Source of the DNA: Sporolactobacillus putidus
GTDB taxonomy: Bacteria > Bacillota > Bacilli > Bacillales > Sporolactobacillaceae
Reading direction: 5' to 3'
NCBI RefSeq assembly: GCF_014647035.1
Contig: NZ_BMOK01000009.1
Coordinates: 62,001-126,000 of the forward strand
DNA length: 64,000 nt
Shown here: in pieces, positions 48,983 to 56,328 of the stretch
Numbering within the stretch: the stretch's first letter is position 1
How the letters are laid out: every line of letters starts with the position of its first letter
The notes under the pieces: generated by a model
The model's input: only the letters and a program-made list of their open reading frames with translations
Databases searched by the model: none
What the model was told of the DNA's origin: nothing
Translations under genes and position numbers: made by a program

Positions 48983-49176
48983 ATTACCGGCAGATCACAG
49001 CGGCAATCATCACGAACCTGAACCAGACAGAGCGGAACATGGACGGCCTCCATGATCGAGGCAAGCAGAAAGAAATCGACCTGCTGACTATGCATCTGCG
49101 GACAGTGAAAGTCCTAGCGGCGGCACTGGCAGACGACAGTTACACAGCCATTAAAAAATATCTGGAGGAGGAATGA
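48979..49176 (+). CDS. Small hypothetical protein (65 aa)
   Basis: A 65-residue helical, charged protein (MNYRQITAAIITNLNQTERN ... YLEEE). It overlaps the previous gene by four bases and precedes the next by three. No family recognised; the position suggests an early-operon accessory protein. Confidence 0.6.
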   Translation: MNYRQITAAIITNLNQTERNMDGLHDRGKQKEIDLLTMHLRTVKVLAAALADDSYTAIKKYLEEE

Positions 49177-49179
49177 AGG

Positions 49180-49440
49180 ATGATTGAACATTATCAGGAC
49201 GAACCCGGCATTTACACCGTAGAAGATCATGCGGCGCACTGGTCGGTGCAGCTTCATTATCCGAACACCACGGTTACAGTTTACCGGATCAGCGGTGAAG
49301 GAATGAACACATGCTATGAAGAACTGGCAGAGTTTCCGATGGATACACGCGCGATGAAGCAAACTGAAAAAGAATTAGCCGATGGGAAAGACACGCCGGA
49401 CGGATGGGAAGACGGGGCGGGAAATACAATCCGCATTTAG
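49180..49440 (+). CDS. Small hypothetical protein (86 aa)
   Basis: An 86-residue beta-rich, acidic protein (VEDHAAHWSVQLHYPNTTVT, ADGKDTPDGWEDGAGNTI). GAGGAATGAAGG precedes it. It is part of the repressor-controlled small-gene operon. Not recognised. Confidence 0.6.
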   Translation: MIEHYQDEPGIYTVEDHAAHWSVQLHYPNTTVTVYRISGEGMNTCYEELAEFPMDTRAMKQTEKELADGKDTPDGWEDGAGNTIRI

Positions 49441-49477
49441 GAAAGCGCAGAATTGCGCTCTCAGGAGGGAATGAACA

Positions 49478-49711
49478 ATGAAGATCATCAATGAAGGACG
49501 GCTGCGCAGTTTCCTGAAAAGAGTTTACGGCAAAGATTATGATTTTAACGCTTGCCTGGATGACCTGGCTGACAAGGTGGCAGTGCATGGGGACATTGAC
49601 CGGGGCTGCTATGAAGTCAGCCGGTATGAGGCTATCACGCATCAGACAGAGATTATTAATTTCTTGATTGATCGGGACAATGAGGGAACAATAAACAAAA
49701 TCACATTCTGA
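49478..49711 (+). CDS. Small hypothetical protein (77 aa)
   Basis: A 77-residue protein (KIINEGRLRSFLKRVYGKDY) with AGGAGGGA upstream of its ATG. The mixed helical content includes an acidic middle. It follows the previous gene by 37 bases. No known family seen. Confidence 0.6.
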   Translation: MKIINEGRLRSFLKRVYGKDYDFNACLDDLADKVAVHGDIDRGCYEVSRYEAITHQTEIINFLIDRDNEGTINKITF

Positions 49712-49724
49712 GGAGTGATAAACA

Positions 49725-49931
49725 GTGAGCAGCATTGAATCCTTCACCTATGGCGGTAAAACACACAAAGTACCTGAATTACTGGATTTTATGGATCGGG
49801 AAACCGTAAAGCTGGGGCTGCTGGATATTATCTTAATTGCAATGAATGGCAGCGATGAGCAGAGCGCACAAGAAGTTATCAACAGAGCAGCAAAACTCAT
49901 GCATGACTTAGACATTCACCTTGAACGCTAA
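49725..49931 (+). CDS. Small hypothetical protein (68 aa)
   Basis: A 68-residue helical protein starting with GTG after GAGGAGTG. It has the motif FTYGGKTHKVPELLDFMDRE and ends in DLDIHLER. It is the last gene of the small-protein operon before a long region of decayed repeats. Confidence 0.6.
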   Translation: MSSIESFTYGGKTHKVPELLDFMDRETVKLGLLDIILIAMNGSDEQSAQEVINRAAKLMHDLDIHLER

Positions 49932-50740
49932 GAGGCTACCCCATCGGCAGCTTCTTTTTTTTGCACAAAAACGCTACAAATTACTACATTTTTGCGTATG
50001 GAGAGCTTAGAAAAACTTAACATCTGCGCAATAAACTGAATAGGCTGATCCTATAAAAAAGGCGGTAGATATGCGATAAATCATATTGCCGGCGGGACTG
50101 CTACTTAACAAAACTTAACATTTTATTTGCACATGCTGACTAATTTTGACATCAGGCAGGGAACAATTCGGAGATTTCGGAGTCCTTAAAAAAGGAAACC
50201 GCAGTAAATATCAAGTTTTTATACCGTTTATTGCAGCAAATCGGAGCGAAAAAGTGGCTTTTTGTGCTGAAAACCTGTCAAAACTGGACATTTGATTCCG
50301 TATAAGGAATTGCTGCTCCATCATGGGAACCCCGTACTAAATGGTACGGCCTGCTTGCCGAAAACCTGCGGAAACTTACGTTCTCACGCGCGATAGAGAG
50401 GGACTTTGACGAGATATGCGAGTCCCTAAAAAAAGGCAAGAACTTAATAAAACTTAATATCTCACGCGCGATAGAAAGGTACTATCCGGACATATCGGAC
50501 ACCATAAAAAAGGCGGGAACCTACAAAAACCTGTAATCTCACGCATATAAAGATAGAACCTGAAGTTACTTTGCCTATGGATAACTCGTAACTGCTTCAT
50601 AAAACTTCAGCTTGAAGATGCGAATAGAGGTTCATAAAAGTTCAGGTTCATAGCTGCAAAGAGCCTACAATGGCAAGGAAAGTAAGTGGCTATCCCGAGA
50701 TTTCCGAGTCCTTAAAAAAGGGAACAGGTCAAATCAATGT
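49932..50740. repeat. Degenerate tandem repeats, ~78-base period, possibly decayed coding repeats
   Basis: Two sequence blocks alternate. Block 1, AAACTTAAYATCT, starts at about 50013, 50111, 50372, 50450, 50527 and 50606. Block 2, variants of GAGATWTCSGAGTCC then TWAAAAAAGG, starts at about 50171, 50411, 50489 and 50697. The best two units (50372-50527) are 78 bases apart in one open frame and would encode LNISRAIERYYPDISDTIKK-like 26-residue repeats. Stops and one-base shifts interrupt the rest. Confidence 0.6.
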
Positions 50741-50846
50741 TGGACTGATCCCCTCAGAACGAGGGTATCCGCCTTGCTTGTGAACCCCCGCCCTGCTTTA
50801 CACCCTGCCGGGAACGTCAGCCAACGCAAAATTGCGTTCGTTAATA

Positions 50847-50877
50847 GGCTCAATTCTGAGCCGTCAGATGCTATAAT
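50847..50877 (+). promoter_or_regulatory. Toxin promoter with overlapping palindrome
   Basis: The -10 TATAAT is at 50872-50877. The expected -35 zone is occupied by GGCTCAATTCTGAGCC (50847-50862), a perfect 6-base-arm palindrome that could be an operator. No good -35 hexamer is seen. Confidence 0.5.
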
Positions 50878-50943
50878 CAACAAAGGCAATAAATGAAGCA
50901 TATGAGCGGACAGCGACACCCTTATAGAACGGGGGTGGCGCCA

Positions 50944-51024
50944 ATGACAGTATTTCAAGCCTTATCACTGATGGTTTCTTTCGGTGTGCTGGTACTCATG
51001 CTGTCAGACAGAAAAAAGAAATGA
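50944..51024 (+). CDS. Type I toxin, putative holin-like family
   Basis: A 26-residue peptide, MTVFQALSLMVSFGVLVLML then SDRKKK. The MTVFQAL start, single hydrophobic helix and basic end match the holin-like toxins of Firmicutes type I toxin-antitoxin systems (TxpA/BsrG-like group). The strong ribosome-binding site GGGGGTGGCGCCA is also typical. It would insert into the membrane when antisense RNA is absent. Confidence 0.85.
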   Translation: MTVFQALSLMVSFGVLVLMLSDRKKK

Positions 51025-51157
51025 TCCGCTTCATATGCCATTGCACCGGCTGAAGCGGATCGGGTGAAAACTATTCGACTGTGAAGCGCTGTTCCGCTCT
51101 TATCGCGGATATTGCCATTCCGTCAGTGTTACAGCACTGGCGGTTTTATTTTACGTT
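51010..51157 (-). ncRNA. Antisense antitoxin RNA of the type I module
   Basis: A minus-strand promoter, TTGCAT (51194-51189), 18 bases, TATAAT (51170-51165), points into the toxin 3' region. Transcription would end at GATCCGCTTCA ... TGAAGCGGATC followed on the minus strand by ATTTCTTTTTTC (near 51010). The ~148-base RNA would overlap the toxin mRNA 3' end, which itself runs to a terminator at 51120-51152. Confidence 0.75.
51120..51152 (+). terminator. Terminator of the toxin mRNA
   Basis: CCGTCAGTG and CACTGGCGG form a 9-bp stem with a 6-base loop, then TTTTATTTT. Confidence 0.8.
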
Positions 51158-51164
51158 CCCTCTT

Positions 51165-51194
51165 ATTATACCCGGGTACAGAGAAAAGATGCAA
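51165..51194 (-). promoter_or_regulatory. Promoter of the antisense RNA
   Basis: Minus-strand TTGCAT and a consensus TATAAT with an 18-base spacer, facing the toxin gene. Confidence 0.75.
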
Positions 51195-51365
51195 TGAGCG
51201 GTACTGCTCAACTCAAGATAGAGCTGAGTGTAAAAGTACGTTCAGCGGCAATGTCCTGTAAGCCCTCAGAAGGCGTTTTAAGCGACTTTCCATGATTATG
51301 ATATAATTTCTCTAAATCAATTTTAAATAAGATGTAACTGGCACTTGGAAGGACAGAATGGGTCA

Positions 51366-51388
51366 TACGCAAATCATACGCAAAAATA
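51366..51388 (+). other. Right integrase arm-type repeats
   Basis: TACGCAAATCA and TACGCAAAAAT in tandem, matching the left-end pair at 39881-39902 with one substitution, about 112 bases before the attR core. Confidence 0.75.
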
Positions 51389-51499
51389 ATTCAAAAACGC
51401 AAAAAATAAAGATGATTGAAAGAAAGTAAATCTGATGAAACGCCTGTTTAAAAGGGATTGTTAGAAACAAAAATATATAGTACAGAGCATGGTTTCCCT

Positions 51500-51542
51500 T
51501 TTCCTAAACCGTGCGTCGTAGGTTCGATTCCTACCAGGGCCA
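51500..51542 (+). pseudogene. attR core plus displaced 3' half of tRNA-Arg
   Basis: The 19-base core (51500-51518) is followed by TAGGTTCGATTCCTACCAGG and GCCA: a complete T-arm (GTAGG/CCTAC) and acceptor strand, but no 5' tRNA half. It is the original 3' end of the tRNA gene, displaced by insertion. Its T stem differs from that in the intact gene. Confidence 0.88.
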
Positions 51543-51560
51543 TTTATAGAAAAACGTTGA

Positions 51561-51588
51561 AACCCTTGATATTAAAGGGTTTTTTATT
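51561..51588 (+). terminator. Original tRNA-Arg terminator
   Basis: AACCCTTGATATTAAAGGGTT with a T run, 18 bases after the displaced tRNA end. The intact tRNA is followed by a similar but weaker sequence near 39800-39825. Confidence 0.75.
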
Positions 51589-51728
51589 ATGACAGTTACA
51601 TCGCCGTCCTCGCAAATGCCATGGTTTAAGACCACACTACGGTTAGCCTTTTGTGGCGAGCCGCTGCATCTGGTTCGATCATTCAAGATATTATAAAATA
51701 AAAATATTATATTTCAAGGGTGCTGTGC

Positions 51729-52709
51729 ATGGTAAATATTAAAGATGTGGCAAAAAAAGCGGGTGTTTCAGTGACTACCGTTTCCAGAACAATGAACAAT
51801 AGAGGATATATCAGCAAAGAAACTCGAACAAAAGTGGAACAAGCTATAAAAAAGTTAGACTATCAGCCCAATCAAATTGCCCGCGCATTATTTAAAAAAC
51901 ATTCCTACGTGATCGGTATCATTGTTCCTGATCTCAGTCATCCTTTTTTTGCAGAAATCATTAATTGGATTGAAGCATACGCCAGTGACAGAAATTATAA
52001 AATTCTGGTTTGTAATTCCCTGCATGATGCAGATAAAGAAAAAAAATATCTGGATATGCTCAGACAGCACAGAGTGGATGGGATTATCATGTGCAGCCAT
52101 ACCTTAGATGTCGATGCGTATCAGAAAACTAAAATGCCGATTGTTTCATTTGACAGAATTATTTCCCCCTCCATTCCTTATGTCTCAAGTAATAATTATA
52201 AGGGAGGAGTATTGGCCACTAAGCATCTAATTGACAGGAATTGTAAAAAATTGCTTCATATCTCAGGCCCGTTGACCAATGATTTGCTGGCAAACAGAAG
52301 AGCCGATGCCTTTCAAGCAACTTGCACCGAGTCAGGAATAGATTACAAGATTATTGAGGGAGCTTATGTGAAATCCACTTTTGAAGACAATTGGAATTTC
52401 ATTGAAAACAAAATCGCACCGCACTTAAGCGAATTTGATGGCGTTTTTTGCAGTAATGATATCATCGCTTATACGCTTTTTGTTTTTGCCTCCAAAGCCA
52501 AAATAAGAATTCCGGAGCAATTAAAAATTATTGGCTATGACTATCATAGTTTTACACGAATGCTCAAACATCCCATTTTGACGACAATAAAACAACCTGT
52601 AGACCTTATTGGAAAAAAGTTGTGCAGTACATTAATCGATAAAATTGAAAATGCCAGTGTGGGAAACTGTGTTTTTGACGTCCAATTGATTAAGGGAGAA
52701 ACAACTTAA
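51729..52709 (+). CDS. LacI-family transcriptional regulator
   Basis: A 326-residue regulator. The N-terminal HTH is INIKDV-type (KDVAKKAGVSVTTVSRTMNN, then YQPNQIARAL), followed by a periplasmic-binding-like sugar domain (GIIVPDLSHPFFAEIINWIE, DGIIMCSHTLD, GVFCSNDIIAY, IIGYDYHSF). I start at the ATG at 51729, after AAGGGTG. It lies upstream of sacB. Two palindromic sites with the central CpG typical of LacI operators precede sacB, so it is the likely regulator of that gene. A sucrose- or fructose-related inducer is inference. Confidence 0.9.
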   Translation: MVNIKDVAKKAGVSVTTVSRTMNNRGYISKETRTKVEQAIKKLDYQPNQIARALFKKHSYVIGIIVPDLSHPFFAEIINWIEAYASDRNYKILVCNSLHDADKEKKYLDMLRQHRVDGIIMCSHTLDVDAYQKTKMPIVSFDRIISPSIPYVSSNNYKGGVLATKHLIDRNCKKLLHISGPLTNDLLANRRADAFQATCTESGIDYKIIEGAYVKSTFEDNWNFIENKIAPHLSEFDGVFCSNDIIAYTLFVFASKAKIRIPEQLKIIGYDYHSFTRMLKHPILTTIKQPVDLIGKKLCSTLIDKIENASVGNCVFDVQLIKGETT

Positions 52710-52800
52710 CAAGAAATTTTGAATTCGTAAGGATCGACTATTTATTATGTATCTTTCTTGGATTTCTAATTGATTCATCACAACTTTGAAATGTTTTCTG

Positions 52801-52836
52801 ATAAGAAACTTGGTGAAGCCAAGTCTTCATCGACTA
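52801..52836 (+). repeat. Dispersed intergenic repeat, copy R5 (fragment)
   Basis: ATAAGAAACTTGGTGAAGCC followed by AAGTCTTCATCGA matches the left half of the R2 hairpin. The right half and either tail are missing. Confidence 0.65.
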
Positions 52837-53105
52837 ATTCAGATGACAACGCTTAAGCATAGGTCAAATACAAAATGACCAGGCTCAATAAGAAGGTATT
52901 TTACAGATCTCCGGCTCAAGCAACAAAATCTGCACCTATCTTTTTGGCATAGGGCGTCATTGAACGTTTCTTTGCTTACCTCGACATAATTTGTCATTTT
53001 CTCAATCGATAACATGATGTACTATTTATTCCTATACTGTACGTGATTATTCTTGGCCATTACGGACAAAAAAATGAATTTTTATATAAGAATGGGGCGG
53101 AAGGC

Positions 53106-53160
53106 CAGTGGCTTTCTGCCCGTTTTTCTATGTCAAAACGGGCAGTGCCACTGACTTTTT
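53106..53160. terminator. Long stable hairpin upstream of sacB
   Basis: CAGTGGC and TGCCCGTTTT on the left pair with AAAACGGGCA and GCCACTG on the right, giving about 17 bp with small internal loops, then ACTTTTTC. It is a strong terminator for rightward transcripts from the regulator gene. Confidence 0.75.
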
Positions 53161-53264
53161 CTTTTATTGACATTTGGAAGATGTTCAATTGAGAATATAG
53201 TCCTGTATTTGTGAATATATTATACATTTTGAAATGACAGGAGCACATTATGCTAATCTGTATG

Positions 53265-53279
53265 TGTCAACCGGTTGCA
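53265..53279. promoter_or_regulatory. LacI-type operator 1 upstream of sacB
   Basis: TGTCAACCGGTTGCA, a near-perfect palindrome with the central CCGG, identical to the second copy 61 bases downstream. Confidence 0.85.
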
Positions 53280-53325
53280 GATATTACAGCTTTCATTTGA
53301 AAAGTGATTATATTTTACGCCAATA

Positions 53326-53340
53326 TGTCAACCGGTTGCA
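53326..53340. promoter_or_regulatory. LacI-type operator 2 upstream of sacB
   Basis: A second identical TGTCAACCGGTTGCA. The 61-base spacing is close to six helical turns, which would place a dimer at each site on the same face of DNA and permit looping. Confidence 0.85.
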
Positions 53341-53430
53341 TGTATCCTCATTTCACCCGAAACAAAGCAATTAATAAAGAATATTATTTCTAAATTTTGC
53401 AAATTATGCTGTCTTAAAGGAGGTGATGAC

Positions 53431-53553
53431 GTGCATCCCATACGAAAACATCAGAAACGAAATTCCATTTCCGATCCATTCTATTCAAGCTGCAGTCCTT
53501 TTCATTATGGGATGTGTATGGCCAGCGCGGATAAATCAAGTCTTTTCACCTAA
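53431..53553 (+). CDS. Short ORF in the sacB leader, perfect Shine-Dalgarno
   Basis: A 40-codon frame, GTG start, MHPIRKHQKRNSISDPFYSS then CSPFHYGMCM and ASADKSSLFT. AAAGGAGGTGAT, complementary to the 16S rRNA 3' end over its whole length, is five bases before the GTG. This is stronger than the sacB site itself. The peptide is basic at its start with two Cys. It lies 33 bases before sacB. It could be a leader peptide controlling sacB or a small protein. No family known to me. Confidence 0.55.
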   Translation: MHPIRKHQKRNSISDPFYSSCSPFHYGMCMASADKSSLFT

Positions 53554-53586
53554 AATTAGTAAATTCAAAAAGAGAGGCGAATAGGA

Positions 53587-55020
53587 ATGGCTATCAGCAA
53601 GATTGTCAGACATGCAATGGCGGCAACTTTTACAACAGCATTGTTACTGGGCGGTGCTACCCAAACATTTGCCAAAGATACTACGGATTATAACAATACA
53701 TATGGGATTTCCCATATTACTCGTTATAATATGTCGCAAATACCTTCACAGGAAAATAACCCGCAATTCAGTATTCCTAAGTTTAATCCGTCTTCTGTTC
53801 AAAACATACCGGCTGCAGGGGGTCTGGATGTATGGGACAGCTGGCCGCTGCAAAATGCGGACGGCACTGTGGCCAATTATCACGGATACCATATCGTCTT
53901 TGCTCTTGCGGGGGACCCGAGCAACGGAAATGATACGCACATCTATCTGTTCTATCAAAAAGCCGGCGATACTTCGCTCGATAGCTGGAAAAATGCCGGA
54001 AAAGTGTTTACAGATGCCGATAAGCTGGTACCAAACGATCCGTACCTGAAGTATCAGACACAGGAATGGTCGGGTTCCGCCACTTTAACCGCCGATGGCA
54101 ATGTCCGTTTGTTTTATACAGATTTCTCCGGAGCTCCGCAAGATGGAGGAACAGGCGACAGCAACCAGGTTCTAACAACGTCACAAATTAATTTGTCACA
54201 GCCTAGCGCAAGTTCACTCAAAATTGATGGTGTAACGGATCACAAATCAATCTTTGACGGCGGAGACGGATCAATCTATCAAAATATTCAGCAGTTCCAG
54301 GCAGAAGGTATGTTCAGTTCAGGGGATAATCACACTTTGAGAGATCCTCACTACATCGAAGATAACGGCCACAAATACATTATTTTTGAATCCAATACGG
54401 GAACAGCCGATGGCTATCAGGGCGTTGACTCCTTATACAATAAAGCATACTACGGCGGAAGCGAAGCCTTCTTCCAGACCGAAAAAACCAATCTGCTGCA
54501 AAGTCCTCAGGAACAGCTTGCTTCTTTAGCGAACGGCTCATTAGGCATTGTTGAATTGAACAATGACTATACGGTCAAAAAAGTGCTGCCGCCGCTGATT
54601 GCATCGAACACGGTAACTGATGAGGTTGAACGTGCCAACGTGTTTAAGCTGAAAGGTAAATGGTATCTGTTCACCGACTCCAGAGGAGCGAAAATGACGA
54701 TTAACGGCATAGGTACCAAAGACGTCTATATGCTTGGATTTTGGTCTAATTCTTTGACCGGGCCGTACAAACCGTTAAATGGAACCGGACTTGTGCTGCA
54801 CCAGAATATTGACCCGGCCGATATTACTTGGACTTACTCTCACTTTGCGATACCACAGGCAAACAGTGATAATGTCGTTATCACCAGCTATATGACGAAC
54901 AGAGGGTTCTATCCGGACCACCATTCGACCTTTGCACCAAGCTTCTTACTGAATATTCAGGGGCCGAAAACTTCGATTGTACCGAATGGTATCCTTGCAC
55001 AAGGACAACTGACCGATTAA
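53587..55020 (+). CDS. sacB: Levansucrase (GH68)
   Basis: A 477-residue secreted fructosyltransferase that splits sucrose and builds levan. A signal peptide (residues 1-29, ending TQTFAK) is followed by the five-bladed GH68 catalytic domain. The nucleophile is Asp84 in VWDSWPLQN, the transition-state Asp253 lies in LRDPHY and the acid/base Glu348 in DEVERANVF. The length and motifs match Bacillus SacB. I do not see the SacY/RAT antiterminator of the B. subtilis leader. A LacI-type regulator with two operators upstream probably controls it. A strong terminator follows. Confidence 0.96.
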   Translation: MAISKIVRHAMAATFTTALLLGGATQTFAKDTTDYNNTYGISHITRYNMSQIPSQENNPQFSIPKFNPSSVQNIPAAGGLDVWDSWPLQNADGTVANYHGYHIVFALAGDPSNGNDTHIYLFYQKAGDTSLDSWKNAGKVFTDADKLVPNDPYLKYQTQEWSGSATLTADGNVRLFYTDFSGAPQDGGTGDSNQVLTTSQINLSQPSASSLKIDGVTDHKSIFDGGDGSIYQNIQQFQAEGMFSSGDNHTLRDPHYIEDNGHKYIIFESNTGTADGYQGVDSLYNKAYYGGSEAFFQTEKTNLLQSPQEQLASLANGSLGIVELNNDYTVKKVLPPLIASNTVTDEVERANVFKLKGKWYLFTDSRGAKMTINGIGTKDVYMLGFWSNSLTGPYKPLNGTGLVLHQNIDPADITWTYSHFAIPQANSDNVVITSYMTNRGFYPDHHSTFAPSFLLNIQGPKTSIVPNGILAQGQLTD

Positions 55021-55081
55021 CAAGAATCATTAGCTGAATGTAAAAATGGCTAAATATAATTTAAAAATTAAAAAGTTACTG

Positions 55082-55118
55082 AATAATGCCAGCTAAACGC
55101 CGGCATTATTTTTTTTGC
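55082..55118 (+). terminator. Terminator after sacB
   Basis: AATAATGCCAGC and GCCGGCATTATT form the stem, followed by TTTTTT. Confidence 0.88.
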
Positions 55119-55515
55119 AAATAAATTTTTGTTTTCTTTAGATTAATGTCAAACGATACAAAGAAACGGAAAACGATTTTTCATATACAGGACAGGCAAA
55201 AATCATGACGACGTACAGAGGGTCTTAAAAAAGGATGAACCGTTTGCTTTTACCCCAATTCCATTAACATGAAAGTGAATTCGCGCTTTTTCGTGAAGAT
55301 ACAGGGGAATCACCGGTTCTTTTTTAGAAGCCGCCGCTTTACTTGGCGTTTTCCTTTATTTTGTATATGATTAATGTAAAGTTAAGCTGAAAAATTAATA
55401 AAATAACCCGCCAGGAAAAATGAGGGAATGGCCTTAAAAATTTCTGAGTACTGAAATATTCGCTGCTTCTTTTTCGTTTATACAAGTGAGACCGAAATGA
55501 CGGGAGGGATTGTCA
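55119..55515. other. Intergenic region upstream of the sigma-factor gene
   Basis: I see no gene and no clear repeat. The AT-rich stretch 55360-55450 may hold the promoter of the sigma-factor gene, but no consensus site stands out. GGGAGGG precedes the sigma gene. Confidence 0.4.
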
Positions 55516-56280
55516 ATGGAAGGGACGCGGATTAGACAGAAGAAGAAGGAGGAAGAACTCTTTCAGCTTTCCGTTCAGCCCTTTTTCGGAGAGATGCGCA
55601 GATTTTGCGTATCGCTTGCGGGATCGGTTTGGGATGGAGACGACCTTTTCCAGATCTCGATGATTAAACTGTACAAAGCCTGGGCCAGGCGTCCGTCCCG
55701 ACCGATAACCAAAGCTTATTTATACCGGATCATCTCAAATACTTGGATTGACGGTCACCGGAAGGTATCCCTTGATGAGACGGTTACGGATTTTATCGAG
55801 CACTTTGCTGACGGGGAGGAAAAAGAGAAGATCGCCGAACGCCTGAGTGAAGGAATGAAGGTGCTGATCAACCGGCTGTCGGCAAAGCAGCGGCTGATCT
55901 TTCTCCTGATCGCCGGCATGGGCTATAATGCGTCTGAAGCAGCCGAACTGACCGGCGAATCGGAAGGAAATGTTCGGGTTGTGTACCATCGAGCCAGGAA
56001 AAAGCTCGTTTCTTCCGGCGGCACTTTCCCGGCTAATGACAATGATGAACTGGCGGATCGTTACGTGGCGGCTTTTCAAAGCCATACACCTGAGTCTCTT
56101 ATGCATATTTATCAGCTGGAGACAGGGGCCGCATTTGGATCAATGCCGACACTAATGACTCAAACATTTATACCGAGAAGAGCGGTTAGTGACAAAGTTC
56201 TGCTTCTGCTCCTGGCCCGAGTGGGTACTGAGTTCGAACAAACCGCTCTGAAAATTTCCTGCGCCGTAATGGCGGCATGA
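55516..56280 (+). CDS. ECF-like RNA polymerase sigma factor
   Basis: A 254-residue sigma-70-family protein. Region 2 includes WDGDDLFQISMIKLYKAW and ITKAYLYRIISNTWIDGHRK. Region 4 includes LSAKQRLIFLLIAGMGYNAS and ESEGNVRVVYHRARKKL. A C-terminal ~80-residue extension (ELADRYVAAFQSHTPESL) is reminiscent of the SnoaL-like tail of SigJ/ECF41 types but shortened. I start at the ATG at 55516, after GGGAGG. No anti-sigma gene is adjacent, and clpP follows 48 bases later. A stress-response role is plausible. Confidence 0.82.
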   Translation: MEGTRIRQKKKEEELFQLSVQPFFGEMRRFCVSLAGSVWDGDDLFQISMIKLYKAWARRPSRPITKAYLYRIISNTWIDGHRKVSLDETVTDFIEHFADGEEKEKIAERLSEGMKVLINRLSAKQRLIFLLIAGMGYNASEAAELTGESEGNVRVVYHRARKKLVSSGGTFPANDNDELADRYVAAFQSHTPESLMHIYQLETGAAFGSMPTLMTQTFIPRRAVSDKVLLLLLARVGTEFEQTALKISCAVMAA

Positions 56281-56328
56281 CGGCTGAGACAAGAAAACAA
56301 ATGAATACAAATACGAGGAGGAAACACA

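Larger units (their letters stand above)
39742..51518. mobile_element. Integrated element in tRNA-Arg, phage-satellite-like, ~11.8 kb
   Basis: A 19-base direct repeat (core TTCCTAAACCGTGCGTCG plus a T) at 39742-39760 and 51500-51518 bounds a block of genes unlike the neighbours. It contains integrase, a zinc-finger protein, HTH, excisionase, CHC2 primase-like protein, AAA+ helicase-like ATPase, ERCC4 nuclease, a regulator pair, small proteins and a type I toxin. Identical tandem arm-type motifs lie inside each end. I see no capsid, tail, terminase, relaxase or secretion genes. This composition fits a phage-inducible island or a cryptic replicating integrative element. Confidence 0.88.
52710..53264. 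other. Intergenic region between the LacI-type gene and sacB operators
   Basis: No gene is supported. It contains a partial dispersed repeat (R5, 52801-52836) and a very stable hairpin at 53106-53160. A 62-codon frame on the minus strand (53060-53248) spans this hairpin and is not believed. Confidence 0.55.

Noticed and set aside
50670..50783. A 37-codon frame starting MARKVSGYPEISES
   Set aside because: No ribosome-binding site and its motif recurs in broken frames nearby; treated as part of the decayed repeat array.
50734..50958. A 74-codon minus-strand frame opposite the toxin promoter
   Set aside because: Overlaps the toxin promoter and ribosome-binding site; no start signal or domain.
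53060..53248. A 62-codon minus-strand frame upstream of sacB
   Set aside because: It spans a strong terminator hairpin and has no start signal.
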